Assembly: GCF_002286815.1 (NCBI RefSeq)
Contig: NZ_MUNM01000050.1
Coordinates: 1-64,000, forward strand
Direction: 5' to 3'
Length of the DNA: 64,000 nucleotides
Source: Pseudomonas sp. PICF141
GTDB taxonomy: Bacteria > Pseudomonadota > Gammaproteobacteria > Pseudomonadales > Pseudomonadaceae
The notes beneath the pieces are model-generated. The model made no database searches, was not told the DNA's origin, and saw only the letters and a list, made by a program, of their open reading frames with translations. Shown here piece after piece: positions 28,192-36,945 of the stretch. The position numbers were made by a program, and so were the translations under genes. Every line of letters starts with the position of its first letter. Position 1 is the stretch's first letter.

Positions 28192-29721
28192 ATGCGTGCC
28201 GCTCAATTAAAAGCTGTTCTGCCACGGGAGCTGCTGGCTTCGGTGGTTGTATTTCTGGTCGCCCTGCCCTTGTGCATGGGCATCGCCATCGCCTCGGGGC
28301 TACCGCCGGCCAAAGGCCTGATCACGGGCATCATCGGTGGGCTGGTAGTGGGCTGGCTGGCCGGTTCGCCGCTGCAAGTCAGCGGCCCGGCAGCGGGTCT
28401 GGCGGTATTGGTGTTCGAACTGGTGCGCCAGCACGGTATCGCGATGCTTGGGCCGATCCTGCTGTTGGCGGGTTTTCTGCAACTGGTGGCCGGGCGTTTG
28501 AAGCTCGGTTGCTGGTTTCGGGTCACCGCCCCCGCGGTGGTGTATGGCATGCTCGCCGGGATCGGGGTGTTGATCGTGCTGTCACAGGTGCATGTGATGC
28601 TCGATGCCGTGCCCAAGCCTTCGGGGCTGGATAATCTGGCAGCCTTCCCTGCTGCGGTGATTCAGGCTTTGCCGTCGTTTGGCTGGCAAGCGGGTTTGCT
28701 CGGGTTGTCGACCATTGCCGTGATGTGGCTGTGGGAAAAGTTTCGCCCGCACGCTCTGCGTTTCGTTCCGGGAGCATTACTGGGGGTCGGTCTGGCAACG
28801 ATTGCCAGCCTGATGCTCGCATTGCAGGTCAAACGCGTGGAAGTCCCCGCTAACCTGGCGCAAGCCATCGACTGGCTACGCCCGGCAGACTTGCTCAATC
28901 TCGCAGACCCGGCCGTGCTGATCGCGGCCTTCGCCGTGGCCTTTATCGCCAGCGCCGAAACCCTGCTCTCGGCCGCTGCCGTGGACCGTATGCACAATGG
29001 CCAACGCTCGGATTTCGACCGTGAATTGTCGGCGCAAGGTGTGGGCAACATGCTCTGCGGGTTGCTCGGTGCGCTGCCGATGACCGGGGTGATCGTGCGC
29101 AGCTCGGCCAACGTTCAGGCCGGCGCCACTACCCGACTGTCGACGGTGTTTCATGGCCTGTGGTTGCTGGCGTTCGTGCTGCTGCTGTCGAGCGTGCTGC
29201 AAAGCATTCCGGTGGCAAGCCTGGCAGGCGTCCTGGTTTACACCGGCTTCAAACTGGTGGACCTCAAGGCTTTTCGCGGTCTGGGTCGTTATGGCCGGAT
29301 GCCGATGTTCACCTACGCGGCGACCGCACTGGCAATCATCTTCACCGACCTGCTGACTGGTGTACTGATTGGCTTCGGCCTGACGCTGGCCAAATTGGCC
29401 TGGAAGGCTTCGCGCTTGAAAATCAGCCTGATCGATCTGCCGACGGACGGCGAGATGGAGCTGCGGCTGGTGGGGGCAGCGACCTTCCTCAAGGTACCGG
29501 CGCTGACCCAAGTGCTGGGAAGCATTCCGGCTGGCGCGACGGTGCATGTGCCGCTCAATAACCTGAGTTACATCGATCATTCGTGTCTTGAGTTGTTGGA
29601 GGAATGGGGCCGGGCCAATGCGGCCAAGGGCTCGAAGCTGCTGATTGAAGCGCGGGGGTTGAAGCGCAGATTGGAAGGGCGTTTGCGTACCACCGCTGGT
29701 ATTGGCTCAACGGCGGGTTGA
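28192..29721 (+). CDS. SulP family anion transporter, probable bicarbonate transporter
   Basis: A 509-residue inner-membrane protein with 10-14 hydrophobic helices in the first 410 residues, the SulP signature region LPLCMGIAIASGLPPAKGLI near the N terminus, and a C-terminal STAS domain (about 425-500: ATFLKVPALTQVLG, SYIDHSCLELLEEW). SulP proteins carry sulfate, bicarbonate or dicarboxylates; the carbonic anhydrase directly upstream favours bicarbonate. GGGAGAG precedes the ATG at 28192. A REPIN follows its stop codon. Confidence 0.9.
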   Translation: MRAAQLKAVLPRELLASVVVFLVALPLCMGIAIASGLPPAKGLITGIIGGLVVGWLAGSPLQVSGPAAGLAVLVFELVRQHGIAMLGPILLLAGFLQLVAGRLKLGCWFRVTAPAVVYGMLAGIGVLIVLSQVHVMLDAVPKPSGLDNLAAFPAAVIQALPSFGWQAGLLGLSTIAVMWLWEKFRPHALRFVPGALLGVGLATIASLMLALQVKRVEVPANLAQAIDWLRPADLLNLADPAVLIAAFAVAFIASAETLLSAAAVDRMHNGQRSDFDRELSAQGVGNMLCGLLGALPMTGVIVRSSANVQAGATTRLSTVFHGLWLLAFVLLLSSVLQSIPVASLAGVLVYTGFKLVDLKAFRGLGRYGRMPMFTYAATALAIIFTDLLTGVLIGFGLTLAKLAWKASRLKISLIDLPTDGEMELRLVGAATFLKVPALTQVLGSIPAGATVHVPLNNLSYIDHSCLELLEEWGRANAAKGSKLLIEARGLKRRLEGRLRTTAGIGSTAG

Positions 29722-29727
29722 AGCAAA

Positions 29728-29809
29728 CCTCTGTAGGAGCGAGGCTTGCCCGCGAAGCTTTTGGCGTACTCGAGGACGCCTTCGCGGGCAAGCCTCGCTC
29801 CTACAGAGG
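29728..29809. repeat. REPIN in reversed arm order after the SulP gene
   Basis: Perfect 30-base arms (29728-29757 and 29780-29809) of the same REP family as at 21 kb, but with arms swapped: the TGTAGGAGC side is outermost and the CGCGGGC side is at the centre. The spacer is shorter (22 bases). A further partial copy (GGGCAAGTCTCG) follows at 29808-29819. It lies between the convergent SulP gene and the unknown gene at 29.84 kb. Confidence 0.88.
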
Positions 29810-29843
29810 GCAAGTCTCGTTCGTACAAGGGTTACACAGTCAG

Positions 29844-30494
29844 TTACGCCGCTGGCTGATCCAGTTCCAGGCCCACGCCCAATTGGCGCGACAGGCATGG
29901 CCAGCGCTTCCACGCGGCGCCGGTGTCCGGGCTGTTGAGTTTCTCGCGGTAGGCTTCTACCGACTCCAGCGCAAAACTTTCATCGTTTAGCATCTCGTCC
30001 ACAGCGTGATGCACCGCCTCATCCAGTTGATTGGCAAATTCTTCGCCGATCAGTTGGTGGGCAATCAGATTGGCAACCGTCATGTCCAACGGGATCAAAG
30101 GCTGGCCAAAATGCTTGATATACAGATCGTTGACCTCTTCGACCAACCGATGCGCCAGATAGGCTTCGTCCAGCAGGCTGTCCAGGCCGATGTGACCGGC
30201 CATGATTGCCGGTGGCTGGACGAAGAACTGCTCAGCGATTTTCAGCACCGGCTTGATCTGCGATTCGATGCCCGCTTCCCTGGCGACTTCATTGGCTGCG
30301 TCCAGCAGGTCCGGTACTTGTTCTATATACGCGGCTACAAAACGGGTCATCACGCCCTTGGCATCGACCTCCGGCAATTGGATGGCGGAGTGAAGGTGCG
30401 GCAATTGGGTTTCCAGTTGTCGAGTTAACAGGCCAGTCTCGGCCTCGTGTTGTTGGGCTTTTTGGATCTGCTCGCGCAATGCGGCGGTGTTCAT
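29844..30494 (-). CDS. Conserved hypothetical protein next to the cox operon
   Basis: A 216-residue predicted soluble, mostly helical protein. Residues 1-35 look like a coiled coil (REQIQKAQQHEAETGLLTRQ). No catalytic motif was recognised; IPLDMTVANLIAHQLIGEE is a strongly patterned stretch. The ATG at 30494 has TGGAG upstream; the frame continues to 30569 without a ribosome site. A gene of this type lies between the SulP transporter and coxB in PAO1 (PA0104, from memory), so position is conserved, but function is unknown. Confidence 0.75.
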   Translation of the reverse strand: MNTAALREQIQKAQQHEAETGLLTRQLETQLPHLHSAIQLPEVDAKGVMTRFVAAYIEQVPDLLDAANEVAREAGIESQIKPVLKIAEQFFVQPPAIMAGHIGLDSLLDEAYLAHRLVEEVNDLYIKHFGQPLIPLDMTVANLIAHQLIGEEFANQLDEAVHHAVDEMLNDESFALESVEAYREKLNSPDTGAAWKRWPCLSRQLGVGLELDQPAA

Positions 30495-30864
30495 GAAAAC
30501 TCCAGGAAACAAGGCAATGAAATAGGGAAGACATAACTTAGCTGGCTTATTAAAAAGCCTAAGACGCATTTGTCATAATTATTTCATCCTTGAGACGTCT
30601 ACGTTATATCGATTTGCCACCACTCGTCTGCATCCTTCTCCATTCGTGACATGGAGCGCAAGTCCAACCTGTTTCAGACGAATTACGTCATCGCATTGCG
30701 AGGTCGCAGTCGCTGTCTATACTCGGATCTGAATGGAGTTAGCTGATGACGCCCGACTGCATATGCAGCAAGGCTTGGCGATTCAAGTTCGTAGTCTGAA
30801 AAAGCCGCTCCCTTGCCGCAGGTGAAAGCCGGCGGGATAAAAAGAACTATAAGGGGAACCCGCA
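30495..30864. promoter_or_regulatory. Long upstream region of the cox operon with candidate promoter
   Basis: No gene is seen in these 370 bases. A sigma70-like promoter is possible at TTGCGA (30696-30701) with TATACT (30718-30723), a 16-base spacer, giving a leader of about 135 bases before coxB. A small AT-rich hairpin (GGCTT 30544-30548, AAGCC 30555-30559) lies near the divergent gene. The ribosome site AAGGGGA precedes coxB. No clear ANR or RoxR site was resolved. Confidence 0.45.
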
Positions 30865-31992
30865 ATGATGCGACATCCACATGTCTGGATGGGCCTCCTG
30901 TTGTGGTCGATTTTCAGTCAGGCGCAAGCGGCCTGGACTGTGAATATGGCGCCTGGAGCGACTGAAATCAGTCACGCAGTATTCGACCTGCACATGATCA
31001 TTTTCTGGATCTGTGTGGTGATCGGCATCATCGTCTTCGGCGTCATGTTCTGGTCGATGATGGTCCATCGTCGCTCGACCGGGCAGGTGGCCGCCAAATT
31101 TCATGAAAACACTACCGTTGAAGTTATATGGACCATCGTGCCCCTGCTCATTCTGGTGGCCATGGCGGTTCCCGCGACCGCCACGCTGATCCAGATGTAT
31201 GACAACACGGAGCCGGATATCGATATCCAGGTCACCGGTTATCAGTGGAAGTGGCACTACAAATACCTGGGTCAGGACGTCGAATTCTTCAGCAACCTGA
31301 CCACTCCCGCCGAGCAGATCCAGAACAAGGAAACCAAGGGCGAGCATTACCTGCTGGAAGTCGACAAGCCACTGGTGCTGCCGATCGGCGCCAAGGTGCG
31401 CTTTCTGGTGACTTCGGCCGACGTCATCCACTCCTGGTGGGTGCCGGCTTTCGCGGTCAAGCGCGATGCTATCCCGGGCTTCGTCAATGAATCCTGGACC
31501 CGTGTCGAAAAGCCCGGCATCTACCGTGGCCAATGCGCCGAACTGTGCGGCAAGGATCACGGCTTCATGCCGATCGTGGTCGAGGTCAAGGAAAAGGCCG
31601 ATTACGAAACCTGGCTGGGCGAGCGCAAGGCGGAAGCTGCGCAACTCAAAGAGTTGACCAGCAAGGAATGGACCCTGGACGAACTCAAGGAGCGCGGTGA
31701 CAAGGTCTATCACTCCAGCTGTGTAGCCTGTCACCAGGCTGAAGGCCAGGGCCTGCCGCCGATGTTCCCGGCACTCAAGGGCTCGAAAATCGCCACCGGG
31801 CCGATCAAGGATCACCTGAACATTGTCTTCCACGGCAAGCCCGGCACCTCCATGGCGGCGTTCGGCAAGCAGCTGTCGGAAGTCGATATCGCAGCGGTCG
31901 TGACCTACGAACGTAACGCCTGGGGCAACAACAAAGGCGACATGGTCACCCCTAAAGAAGTGCTGGAGCTGAAACAGGCGGAAAGCAAATGA
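30865..31992 (+). CDS. coxB: Cytochrome c oxidase subunit II with fused cytochrome c domain
   Basis: A 375-residue subunit II of the caa3 type. After a signal peptide (cleavage after AQAA) come two transmembrane helices, the CuA domain with ligands in GQCAELCGKDHGFM and DVIHSWWVPAF, and a C-terminal c-type cytochrome with CVACH and a likely Met ligand in SMAAFG. It takes electrons from soluble or membrane cytochrome c and passes them to subunit I. The fused heme domain distinguishes it from plain aa3 subunits. First gene of the cox operon. Confidence 0.96.
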   Translation: MMRHPHVWMGLLLWSIFSQAQAAWTVNMAPGATEISHAVFDLHMIIFWICVVIGIIVFGVMFWSMMVHRRSTGQVAAKFHENTTVEVIWTIVPLLILVAMAVPATATLIQMYDNTEPDIDIQVTGYQWKWHYKYLGQDVEFFSNLTTPAEQIQNKETKGEHYLLEVDKPLVLPIGAKVRFLVTSADVIHSWWVPAFAVKRDAIPGFVNESWTRVEKPGIYRGQCAELCGKDHGFMPIVVEVKEKADYETWLGERKAEAAQLKELTSKEWTLDELKERGDKVYHSSCVACHQAEGQGLPPMFPALKGSKIATGPIKDHLNIVFHGKPGTSMAAFGKQLSEVDIAAVVTYERNAWGNNKGDMVTPKEVLELKQAESK

Positions 31993-32074
31993 TCCGGTCT
32001 ATTGCGTGCGTAAGGAACCGCTCGGGGCATGACGCCCCGTTCCGCCCAGCCCATCCGTTTGCAGGAGACAGGAC

Positions 32075-33667
32075 ATGACAGTTGTAGTCGATGACCATGT
32101 TCATACCGGCACCGCCCACGCCCACGGCCCCGCCAAAGGCCTGATGCGCTGGGTGCTGACCACCAACCACAAGGATATCGGCACGCTGTACCTGTGGTTT
32201 GCATTCTCCATGTTCCTGCTGGGCGGCTCGTTCGCCATGGTAATCCGTGCCGAACTGTTCCAGCCGGGGCTGCAAATCGTCCAGCCGGAATTCTTCAACC
32301 AGATGACCACCATGCACGGTCTGGTGATGGTATTCGGTGCGGTGATGCCGGCATTCGTCGGCCTCGCCAACTGGATGATCCCGTTGATGGTCGGTGCGCC
32401 GGACATGGCGTTGCCGCGAATGAACAACTTCAGTTTCTGGTTGTTGCCGGCAGCATTCCTGCTACTGGTATCGACCCTCTTCACCCCCGGCGGCGGGCCG
32501 AACTTCGGCTGGACCTTCTATGCCCCGTTGTCGACGACCTACGCGCCGGAAAGCGTGACGTTTTTCATCTTCGCCATCCACTTGATGGGGATCAGTTCGA
32601 TCATGGGGGCGATCAACGTGATCGCGACCATCCTCAACCTGCGCGCCCCCGGCATGACATTGATGAAAATGCCGTTGTTCGTCTGGACCTGGCTGATCAC
32701 CGCATTCCTGCTGATTGCAGTGATGCCCGTGCTGGCCGGTTGCGTGACCATGATGCTGATGGACATCCACTTCGGCACCAGTTTCTTCAGTGCCGCCGGT
32801 GGCGGAGACCCGGTGTTGTTCCAGCATGTGTTCTGGTTCTTCGGTCACCCCGAGGTGTACATCATGATCCTGCCGGCCTTCGGTGCCGTCAGCTCGATCA
32901 TTCCGGCCTTTTCGCGCAAGCCATTGTTCGGCTACACCTCGATGGTCTATGCCACGGCGAGTATTGCGTTCCTGTCGTTCATCGTCTGGGCGCACCACAT
33001 GTTCGTGGTCGGCATTCCGCTGGTGGGCGAGTTGTTCTTCATGTACGCCACGCTGCTGATCGCGGTGCCCACCGGGGTCAAGGTGTTCAACTGGGCCAGC
33101 ACTATGTGGCAAGGCTCGCTGACCTTTGAAACGCCTATGCTGTTCGCCGTGGCGTTCGTCATCCTGTTCTCCATCGGCGGGTTCTCCGGGTTGATGCTGG
33201 CCATCGCCCCGGCGGACTTCCAGTACCAGGACACCTATTTCGTGGTCGCGCACTTCCATTATGTGCTGGTGCCGGGGGCCATCTTCGGGATCTTCGCCTC
33301 GGCCTACTACTGGCTGCCAAAATGGACCGGCCATATGTACGACGAAACCCTCGGCAAGCTGCACTTCTGGCTCTCGTTCATCGGCATGAACCTGGCGTTC
33401 TTCCCGATGCACTTCGTGGGCCTGGCGGGCATGCCGCGGCGGATTCCGGACTACAACCTGCAATTCGCCGACTTCAACATGGTGTCGTCGGTCGGTGCGT
33501 TCATGTTTGGGGCCACGCAGATCTTCTTCCTGTTCATCGTGATCAAGACCATCCGTGGCGGTGAGCCGGCACCGGCCAAACCGTGGGATGGCGCCGAAGG
33601 CCTGGAGTGGAGCATTCCGTCGCCGGCGCCGTATCACACCTTCACCACGCCGCCGGAAGTGAAATGA
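32075..33667 (+). CDS. ctaD: Cytochrome c oxidase subunit I
   Basis: A 530-residue, 12-helix subunit I carrying heme a, heme a3 and CuB. Visible motifs are HGLVMVFGAVMPAFVG (heme a region), FFGHPEVYIMILPAFG (CuB ligand His and cross-linked Tyr), WAHHMFVVG (CuB ligands) and VVAHFHYVLVPG (heme ligands). It pumps protons while reducing oxygen. The ATG at 32075 follows AGGAGACAGG. A 141-base inverted-repeat element separates it from ctaG. Confidence 0.97.
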   Translation: MTVVVDDHVHTGTAHAHGPAKGLMRWVLTTNHKDIGTLYLWFAFSMFLLGGSFAMVIRAELFQPGLQIVQPEFFNQMTTMHGLVMVFGAVMPAFVGLANWMIPLMVGAPDMALPRMNNFSFWLLPAAFLLLVSTLFTPGGGPNFGWTFYAPLSTTYAPESVTFFIFAIHLMGISSIMGAINVIATILNLRAPGMTLMKMPLFVWTWLITAFLLIAVMPVLAGCVTMMLMDIHFGTSFFSAAGGGDPVLFQHVFWFFGHPEVYIMILPAFGAVSSIIPAFSRKPLFGYTSMVYATASIAFLSFIVWAHHMFVVGIPLVGELFFMYATLLIAVPTGVKVFNWASTMWQGSLTFETPMLFAVAFVILFSIGGFSGLMLAIAPADFQYQDTYFVVAHFHYVLVPGAIFGIFASAYYWLPKWTGHMYDETLGKLHFWLSFIGMNLAFFPMHFVGLAGMPRRIPDYNLQFADFNMVSSVGAFMFGATQIFFLFIVIKTIRGGEPAPAKPWDGAEGLEWSIPSPAPYHTFTTPPEVK

Positions 33668-33679
33668 AACGCTTCGGCC

Positions 33680-33820
33680 CTGTGGGAGCTTGCCCGTGGC
33701 GAGGGGGCTTGCCCCCGTTTGAGTGCGTAGCACTCACAAAATCCTGGAACATCAGAGATGTTGGGGCTGCTTCGCAGCCCAACGGGGGCAAGCCCCCTCG
33801 CCACAGGCCCGCTCCCACAG
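33680..33820. repeat. Long inverted-repeat element inside the cox operon
   Basis: Outer arms CTGTGGGAGC (33680-33689) and GCTCCCACAG (33811-33820) enclose perfect 24-base inner arms (33696-33719 and 33781-33804) with the GGGGGCTTGCCCCC core, and two small hairpins between (GAGTGC...GCACTC at 33721-33735; GGGCTG...CAGCCC at 33763-33779). It belongs to a REP-like family different from the gcgggcaagc type. As it lies between ctaD and ctaG, it would be transcribed and fold in the mRNA. Confidence 0.9.
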
Positions 33821-33844
33821 AGATCCCGGTAGAGGTTGAGCGCC

Positions 33845-34402
33845 ATGGCTGATTCGATTTCGACGAAGAAACTGGTCACCCGCCTGTTGCTGGTGGTGGC
33901 AGCGATGTTTGTCTTCGGTTTTGCCCTGGTGCCGATCTACGACGTGATGTGCCAGGCGTTCGGCATCAATGGCAAAACTTCCGGGCAGTATGAAGGCGAG
34001 CAAACGGTCGACGTTTCGCGGCAGGTTCGCGTGCAGTTTCTGTCGACCAACGCCGCCGACATGGCCTGGGACTTCTACCCCAAGGGCGATGAACTGGTCG
34101 CGCACCCCGGGGCGGTGAACGAGATGATTTTTATCGCCCATAACCCCACTGATCGCCCGATGAGCGCTCAGGCAGTACCGAGCATCGCGCCCAGCAACGC
34201 AGCGGCGTACTTCCACAAAACCGAATGTTTCTGCTTTACCCAGCAAGTGCTGCAGCCCGGTCAGCGAATCGAGATGCCAGTACGGTTCATTGTTGACCGC
34301 GACATGCCCAAGGAAGTGAAGCACCTGACGCTGTCTTACACGCTGTTCGATATCACCGCACGTCATCCGCCCGAGGCTGTTGCAGCAAGCACCGGCGGCT
34401 AG
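33845..34402 (+). CDS. ctaG: Cytochrome c oxidase assembly protein CtaG/Cox11
   Basis: A 185-residue Cox11-type copper chaperone that places CuB into subunit I. One N-terminal transmembrane helix (LLLVVAAMFVFGFALVPIYDVMC) is followed by a periplasmic Ig-like domain with the copper motif ECFCFTQQVL. The ATG at 33845 lies nine bases after AGAGG, better than the in-frame TTG at 33836. Confidence 0.95.
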   Translation: MADSISTKKLVTRLLLVVAAMFVFGFALVPIYDVMCQAFGINGKTSGQYEGEQTVDVSRQVRVQFLSTNAADMAWDFYPKGDELVAHPGAVNEMIFIAHNPTDRPMSAQAVPSIAPSNAAAYFHKTECFCFTQQVLQPGQRIEMPVRFIVDRDMPKEVKHLTLSYTLFDITARHPPEAVAASTGG

Positions 34403-34435
34403 ACGTTAAAGCGTGCCCGATAAGGAGAACAATAA

Positions 34436-35323
34436 ATGGCAACTCATGAACATTATTACGTTCCGGCCCAGAGCAAATGGCCGATTATCGCCACGGTCGG
34501 TATGTTCGTTACGGTGTTCGGCCTGGGCACCTGGTTCAACGACCTGAAGGCTGCGCGGCCGGAATCCAACGGCCCGCTGATCTTTTTCGTCGGCAGCCTG
34601 CTGCTGGCCTACATGCTGTTCGGCTGGTTCGGTACGGTAATCAAGGAAAGTCGCGCAGGGTTGTACAGCGCACAGATGGACCGCTCGTTCCGCTGGGGCA
34701 TGAGCTGGTTCATTTTCTCGGAGGTAATGTTCTTCATCGCCTTTTTCGGTGCGCTGTTTTATGTGCGCAACATCACGGGCCCGGCACTGGGCGGTGAAGG
34801 CACCAAAGGCCTTGCTCACATGCTGTGGCCGACGTTTGAATTCACCTGGCCGCTGCTGAACAACCCGGACCCGAAACTTTTTCCACCCCCCAAGGAAGTC
34901 ATCAGCCCCTGGGGCCTGCCGCTGCTCAATACCGTGCTGCTGGTGAGTTCCAGCGTCACCGTGACCATTGCCCACCACGCCTTGAAAAAAGGCCACCGCG
35001 GCGCACTGAAAATCTGGCTCGCGCTGACCGTGCTGCTCGGCTGCGCGTTCCTCGGCTTCCAGGCCGAAGAATACCTGCACGCCTACCATGAGCTGGGCCT
35101 GACTCTGGGTTCGGGCATCTATGGCGCGACCTTCTTCATGCTCACCGGTTTCCACGGCGCCCACGTGACCATCGGCACGATCATTCTGTTCGTGATGCTG
35201 ATGCGGATCATGCGCGGGCACTTCGATGCCGACCATCAATTCGCCTTCGAGGCGGCGAGCTGGTACTGGCACTTCGTGGATGTGGTGTGGATCGGTCTGT
35301 TCGTTTTCGTCTATGTGCTTTAA
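34436..35323 (+). CDS. ctaE: Cytochrome c oxidase subunit III
   Basis: A 295-residue, seven-helix subunit III that stabilises the oxidase and its proton pathway. The end FEAASWYWHFVDVVWIGLFV is diagnostic, as is FHGAHVTIGTI. AAGGAGAA precedes the ATG. It follows ctaG by 33 bases. Confidence 0.96.
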   Translation: MATHEHYYVPAQSKWPIIATVGMFVTVFGLGTWFNDLKAARPESNGPLIFFVGSLLLAYMLFGWFGTVIKESRAGLYSAQMDRSFRWGMSWFIFSEVMFFIAFFGALFYVRNITGPALGGEGTKGLAHMLWPTFEFTWPLLNNPDPKLFPPPKEVISPWGLPLLNTVLLVSSSVTVTIAHHALKKGHRGALKIWLALTVLLGCAFLGFQAEEYLHAYHELGLTLGSGIYGATFFMLTGFHGAHVTIGTIILFVMLMRIMRGHFDADHQFAFEAASWYWHFVDVVWIGLFVFVYVL

Positions 35324-35361
35324 GGCAGCTACAAGCCTTGAAGCTGCACGCTTCGTGCACC

Positions 35362-35565
35362 TTACCAAGGCACGTGAGACACCAACTGGCCACTGAAAAA
35401 ACCCCAGGCGATCAAGCCAATAGTGGTGGCGGCCAGCGCAACACGAATACTCAAGGCGATGACCAGGCGATTGGAGTGGCTGTCGTCCTTGACCAGAAAA
35501 AACAGGCCGCTGAACAGGCTGACAACCGTGGCAATCAGCATCAGGACGATGGCTGCTTTGAGCAT
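35362..35565 (-). CDS. Twin transmembrane protein (DUF2909)
   Basis: A 67-residue membrane protein with two helices (IVLMLIATVVSLFSGLFFLV and LAATTIGLIAWGFFSG) joined by a short polar turn. This small family is found inside cox gene clusters of many gammaproteobacteria, here on the opposite strand between ctaE and the SURF1 gene. A role in oxidase assembly is suggested by place only. Confidence 0.85.
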   Translation of the reverse strand: MLKAAIVLMLIATVVSLFSGLFFLVKDDSHSNRLVIALSIRVALAATTIGLIAWGFFSGQLVSHVPW

Positions 35566-35635
35566 GGTGACACTCCGGGGGACAGGCGATGCATTTGAGT
35601 ATAGCTATCGCGATGACCGACTTTCTGGCGACGCC

Positions 35636-36376
35636 ATGAAACGCTTCCGGCCGGGCCTCGTGCCGACCCTGGTGGTCGCGATGCTGCTGCCTTTGCTGGT
35701 GTCACTGGGGTTCTGGCAGTTGAGCCGGGGCGCGGAGAAAAGTGCGTTGCTGCAAAATTACACCGAGCGCCGGGCAGCCGAACCGATGGCCAGCACTGAC
35801 CTGCAACACACCGAAGATCCTGCCTTCCGTCGGGTTCGCCTGCACGGCCAGTTCGATGCCGAACACAGCCTGTTGCTGGACAACCGTCAGCGCGATGGCA
35901 AGGTCGGGGTCGAGCTGCTGCAGCCGTTTCAGGACCGGGCAACCGGGCTCTGGCTGCTGGTCAATCGCGGCTGGTTGCCGTGGCCGGATCGACGCATACC
36001 GCCGCAATTTACGACTCCGACTCAGGCATTGAGCCTCGATGCCTGGGTCTACGTCCCCCCCGGCGCAACGTTCCAGTTGCACGCCGACCCAGACACCACG
36101 GCCTGGCCACAACTGGTCACCGCCATTGAACCGGCCAGGCTCTGGGCGGCGCTTGACCGTGACGGCTACGCCTACGAATTACGCGCGCAAAGCGGTCCCG
36201 CGACCTACCAGGCCGATTGGCCGGTGGTGGCCATGGGGCCGGAAAAACACTTGGCTTATGCCGTGCAGTGGTTCGCCCTGTCGATAGCCCTGCTCGGCCT
36301 TTACCTCTATCTCGGCTGGCACAACGCAAAGGAGAACAATAATGGGAGCGGCCATGAATCCACCCGGCATGTCTGA
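35636..36376 (+). CDS. SURF1 family oxidase assembly protein
   Basis: A 246-residue SURF1 protein with N- and C-terminal transmembrane helices (LVVAMLLPLLVSLGFWQL; AVQWFALSIALLGLYLYL) and a periplasmic domain with LLVNRGWLPWP. It helps insert heme a into subunit I. The ATG at 35636 gives the family N terminus (MKRFRPGLVPT); an upstream extension of the frame overlaps the DUF2909 gene. Its 3' end overlaps the next gene by 35 bases. Confidence 0.93.
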   Translation: MKRFRPGLVPTLVVAMLLPLLVSLGFWQLSRGAEKSALLQNYTERRAAEPMASTDLQHTEDPAFRRVRLHGQFDAEHSLLLDNRQRDGKVGVELLQPFQDRATGLWLLVNRGWLPWPDRRIPPQFTTPTQALSLDAWVYVPPGATFQLHADPDTTAWPQLVTAIEPARLWAALDRDGYAYELRAQSGPATYQADWPVVAMGPEKHLAYAVQWFALSIALLGLYLYLGWHNAKENNNGSGHESTRHV

Positions 36377-36935
36377 GGCGAAAGCACCGGTTAATCGGCG
36401 GCGCGGGCGCTTGCAGTTGTTACTGATCCTGTTGGGCGTGGTGGGTCCGATGATCCTCGCCACCGGCATGTACAAATTGCAGTTCTGGGTGCCGGAGGGC
36501 CGCAGTTATCACGGCGAACTGATCGGCAACGGCCAGACCCGCGCCGACATCGGCGTAACGGCCCAAGAAAACCGCTGGCAATTACTGGTAACAGCGCCCA
36601 AGGACTGTTCGGTGGACTGCCAGCAACTGGTGTATCTGGCGCGCCAGATCCAGATCGGCCTCGGTCGCGATGCCTCCCGCGCCAGCCATGCGCTGGCTAT
36701 CGCACAGCCGCTGAACAGCGATTACGAGACTAAACTTCAACGTGAGTACCCGCAGCTGCAACGGTATTCCCTGGACCCGCCGACCTATATCAACGGCGCT
36801 CGCAGCAATGACACACCGCACCTGTGGATCATCGACCCTCACGGCAATCTGGTGCTGCGCTACGACCCGACGGTGAAGGGCAAGGACCTGCTCAACGACC
36901 TGCGCCATTTGCTGAAACTGTCGAACATCGGATAA
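36342..36935 (+). CDS. Cox-operon membrane protein of unknown function
   Basis: A 197-residue protein with one transmembrane helix (LLLILLGVVGPMILATGMY, residues 26-44) and a soluble domain that is probably periplasmic. It contains two close cysteines (APKDCSVDCQQLVYLARQI) and a C-terminal WIIDPHGNLVLRYDP, reminiscent of SCO/thioredoxin-like folds but with CSVDC spacing. AAGGAGA lies before the ATG at 36342. It overlaps SURF1 and precedes ctaA, so assembly of the oxidase (thiol or copper handling) is a reasonable inference. Confidence 0.85.
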   Translation: MGAAMNPPGMSEAKAPVNRRRGRLQLLLILLGVVGPMILATGMYKLQFWVPEGRSYHGELIGNGQTRADIGVTAQENRWQLLVTAPKDCSVDCQQLVYLARQIQIGLGRDASRASHALAIAQPLNSDYETKLQREYPQLQRYSLDPPTYINGARSNDTPHLWIIDPHGNLVLRYDPTVKGKDLLNDLRHLLKLSNIG

Positions 36936-36945
36936 GGGCATCGTC

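Noticed and set aside
32462..33733. 423-codon minus-strand open frame opposite ctaD
   Set aside because: The translation is rich in Arg, His, Glu and Asp with no family resemblance; it mirrors the membrane codons of ctaD.
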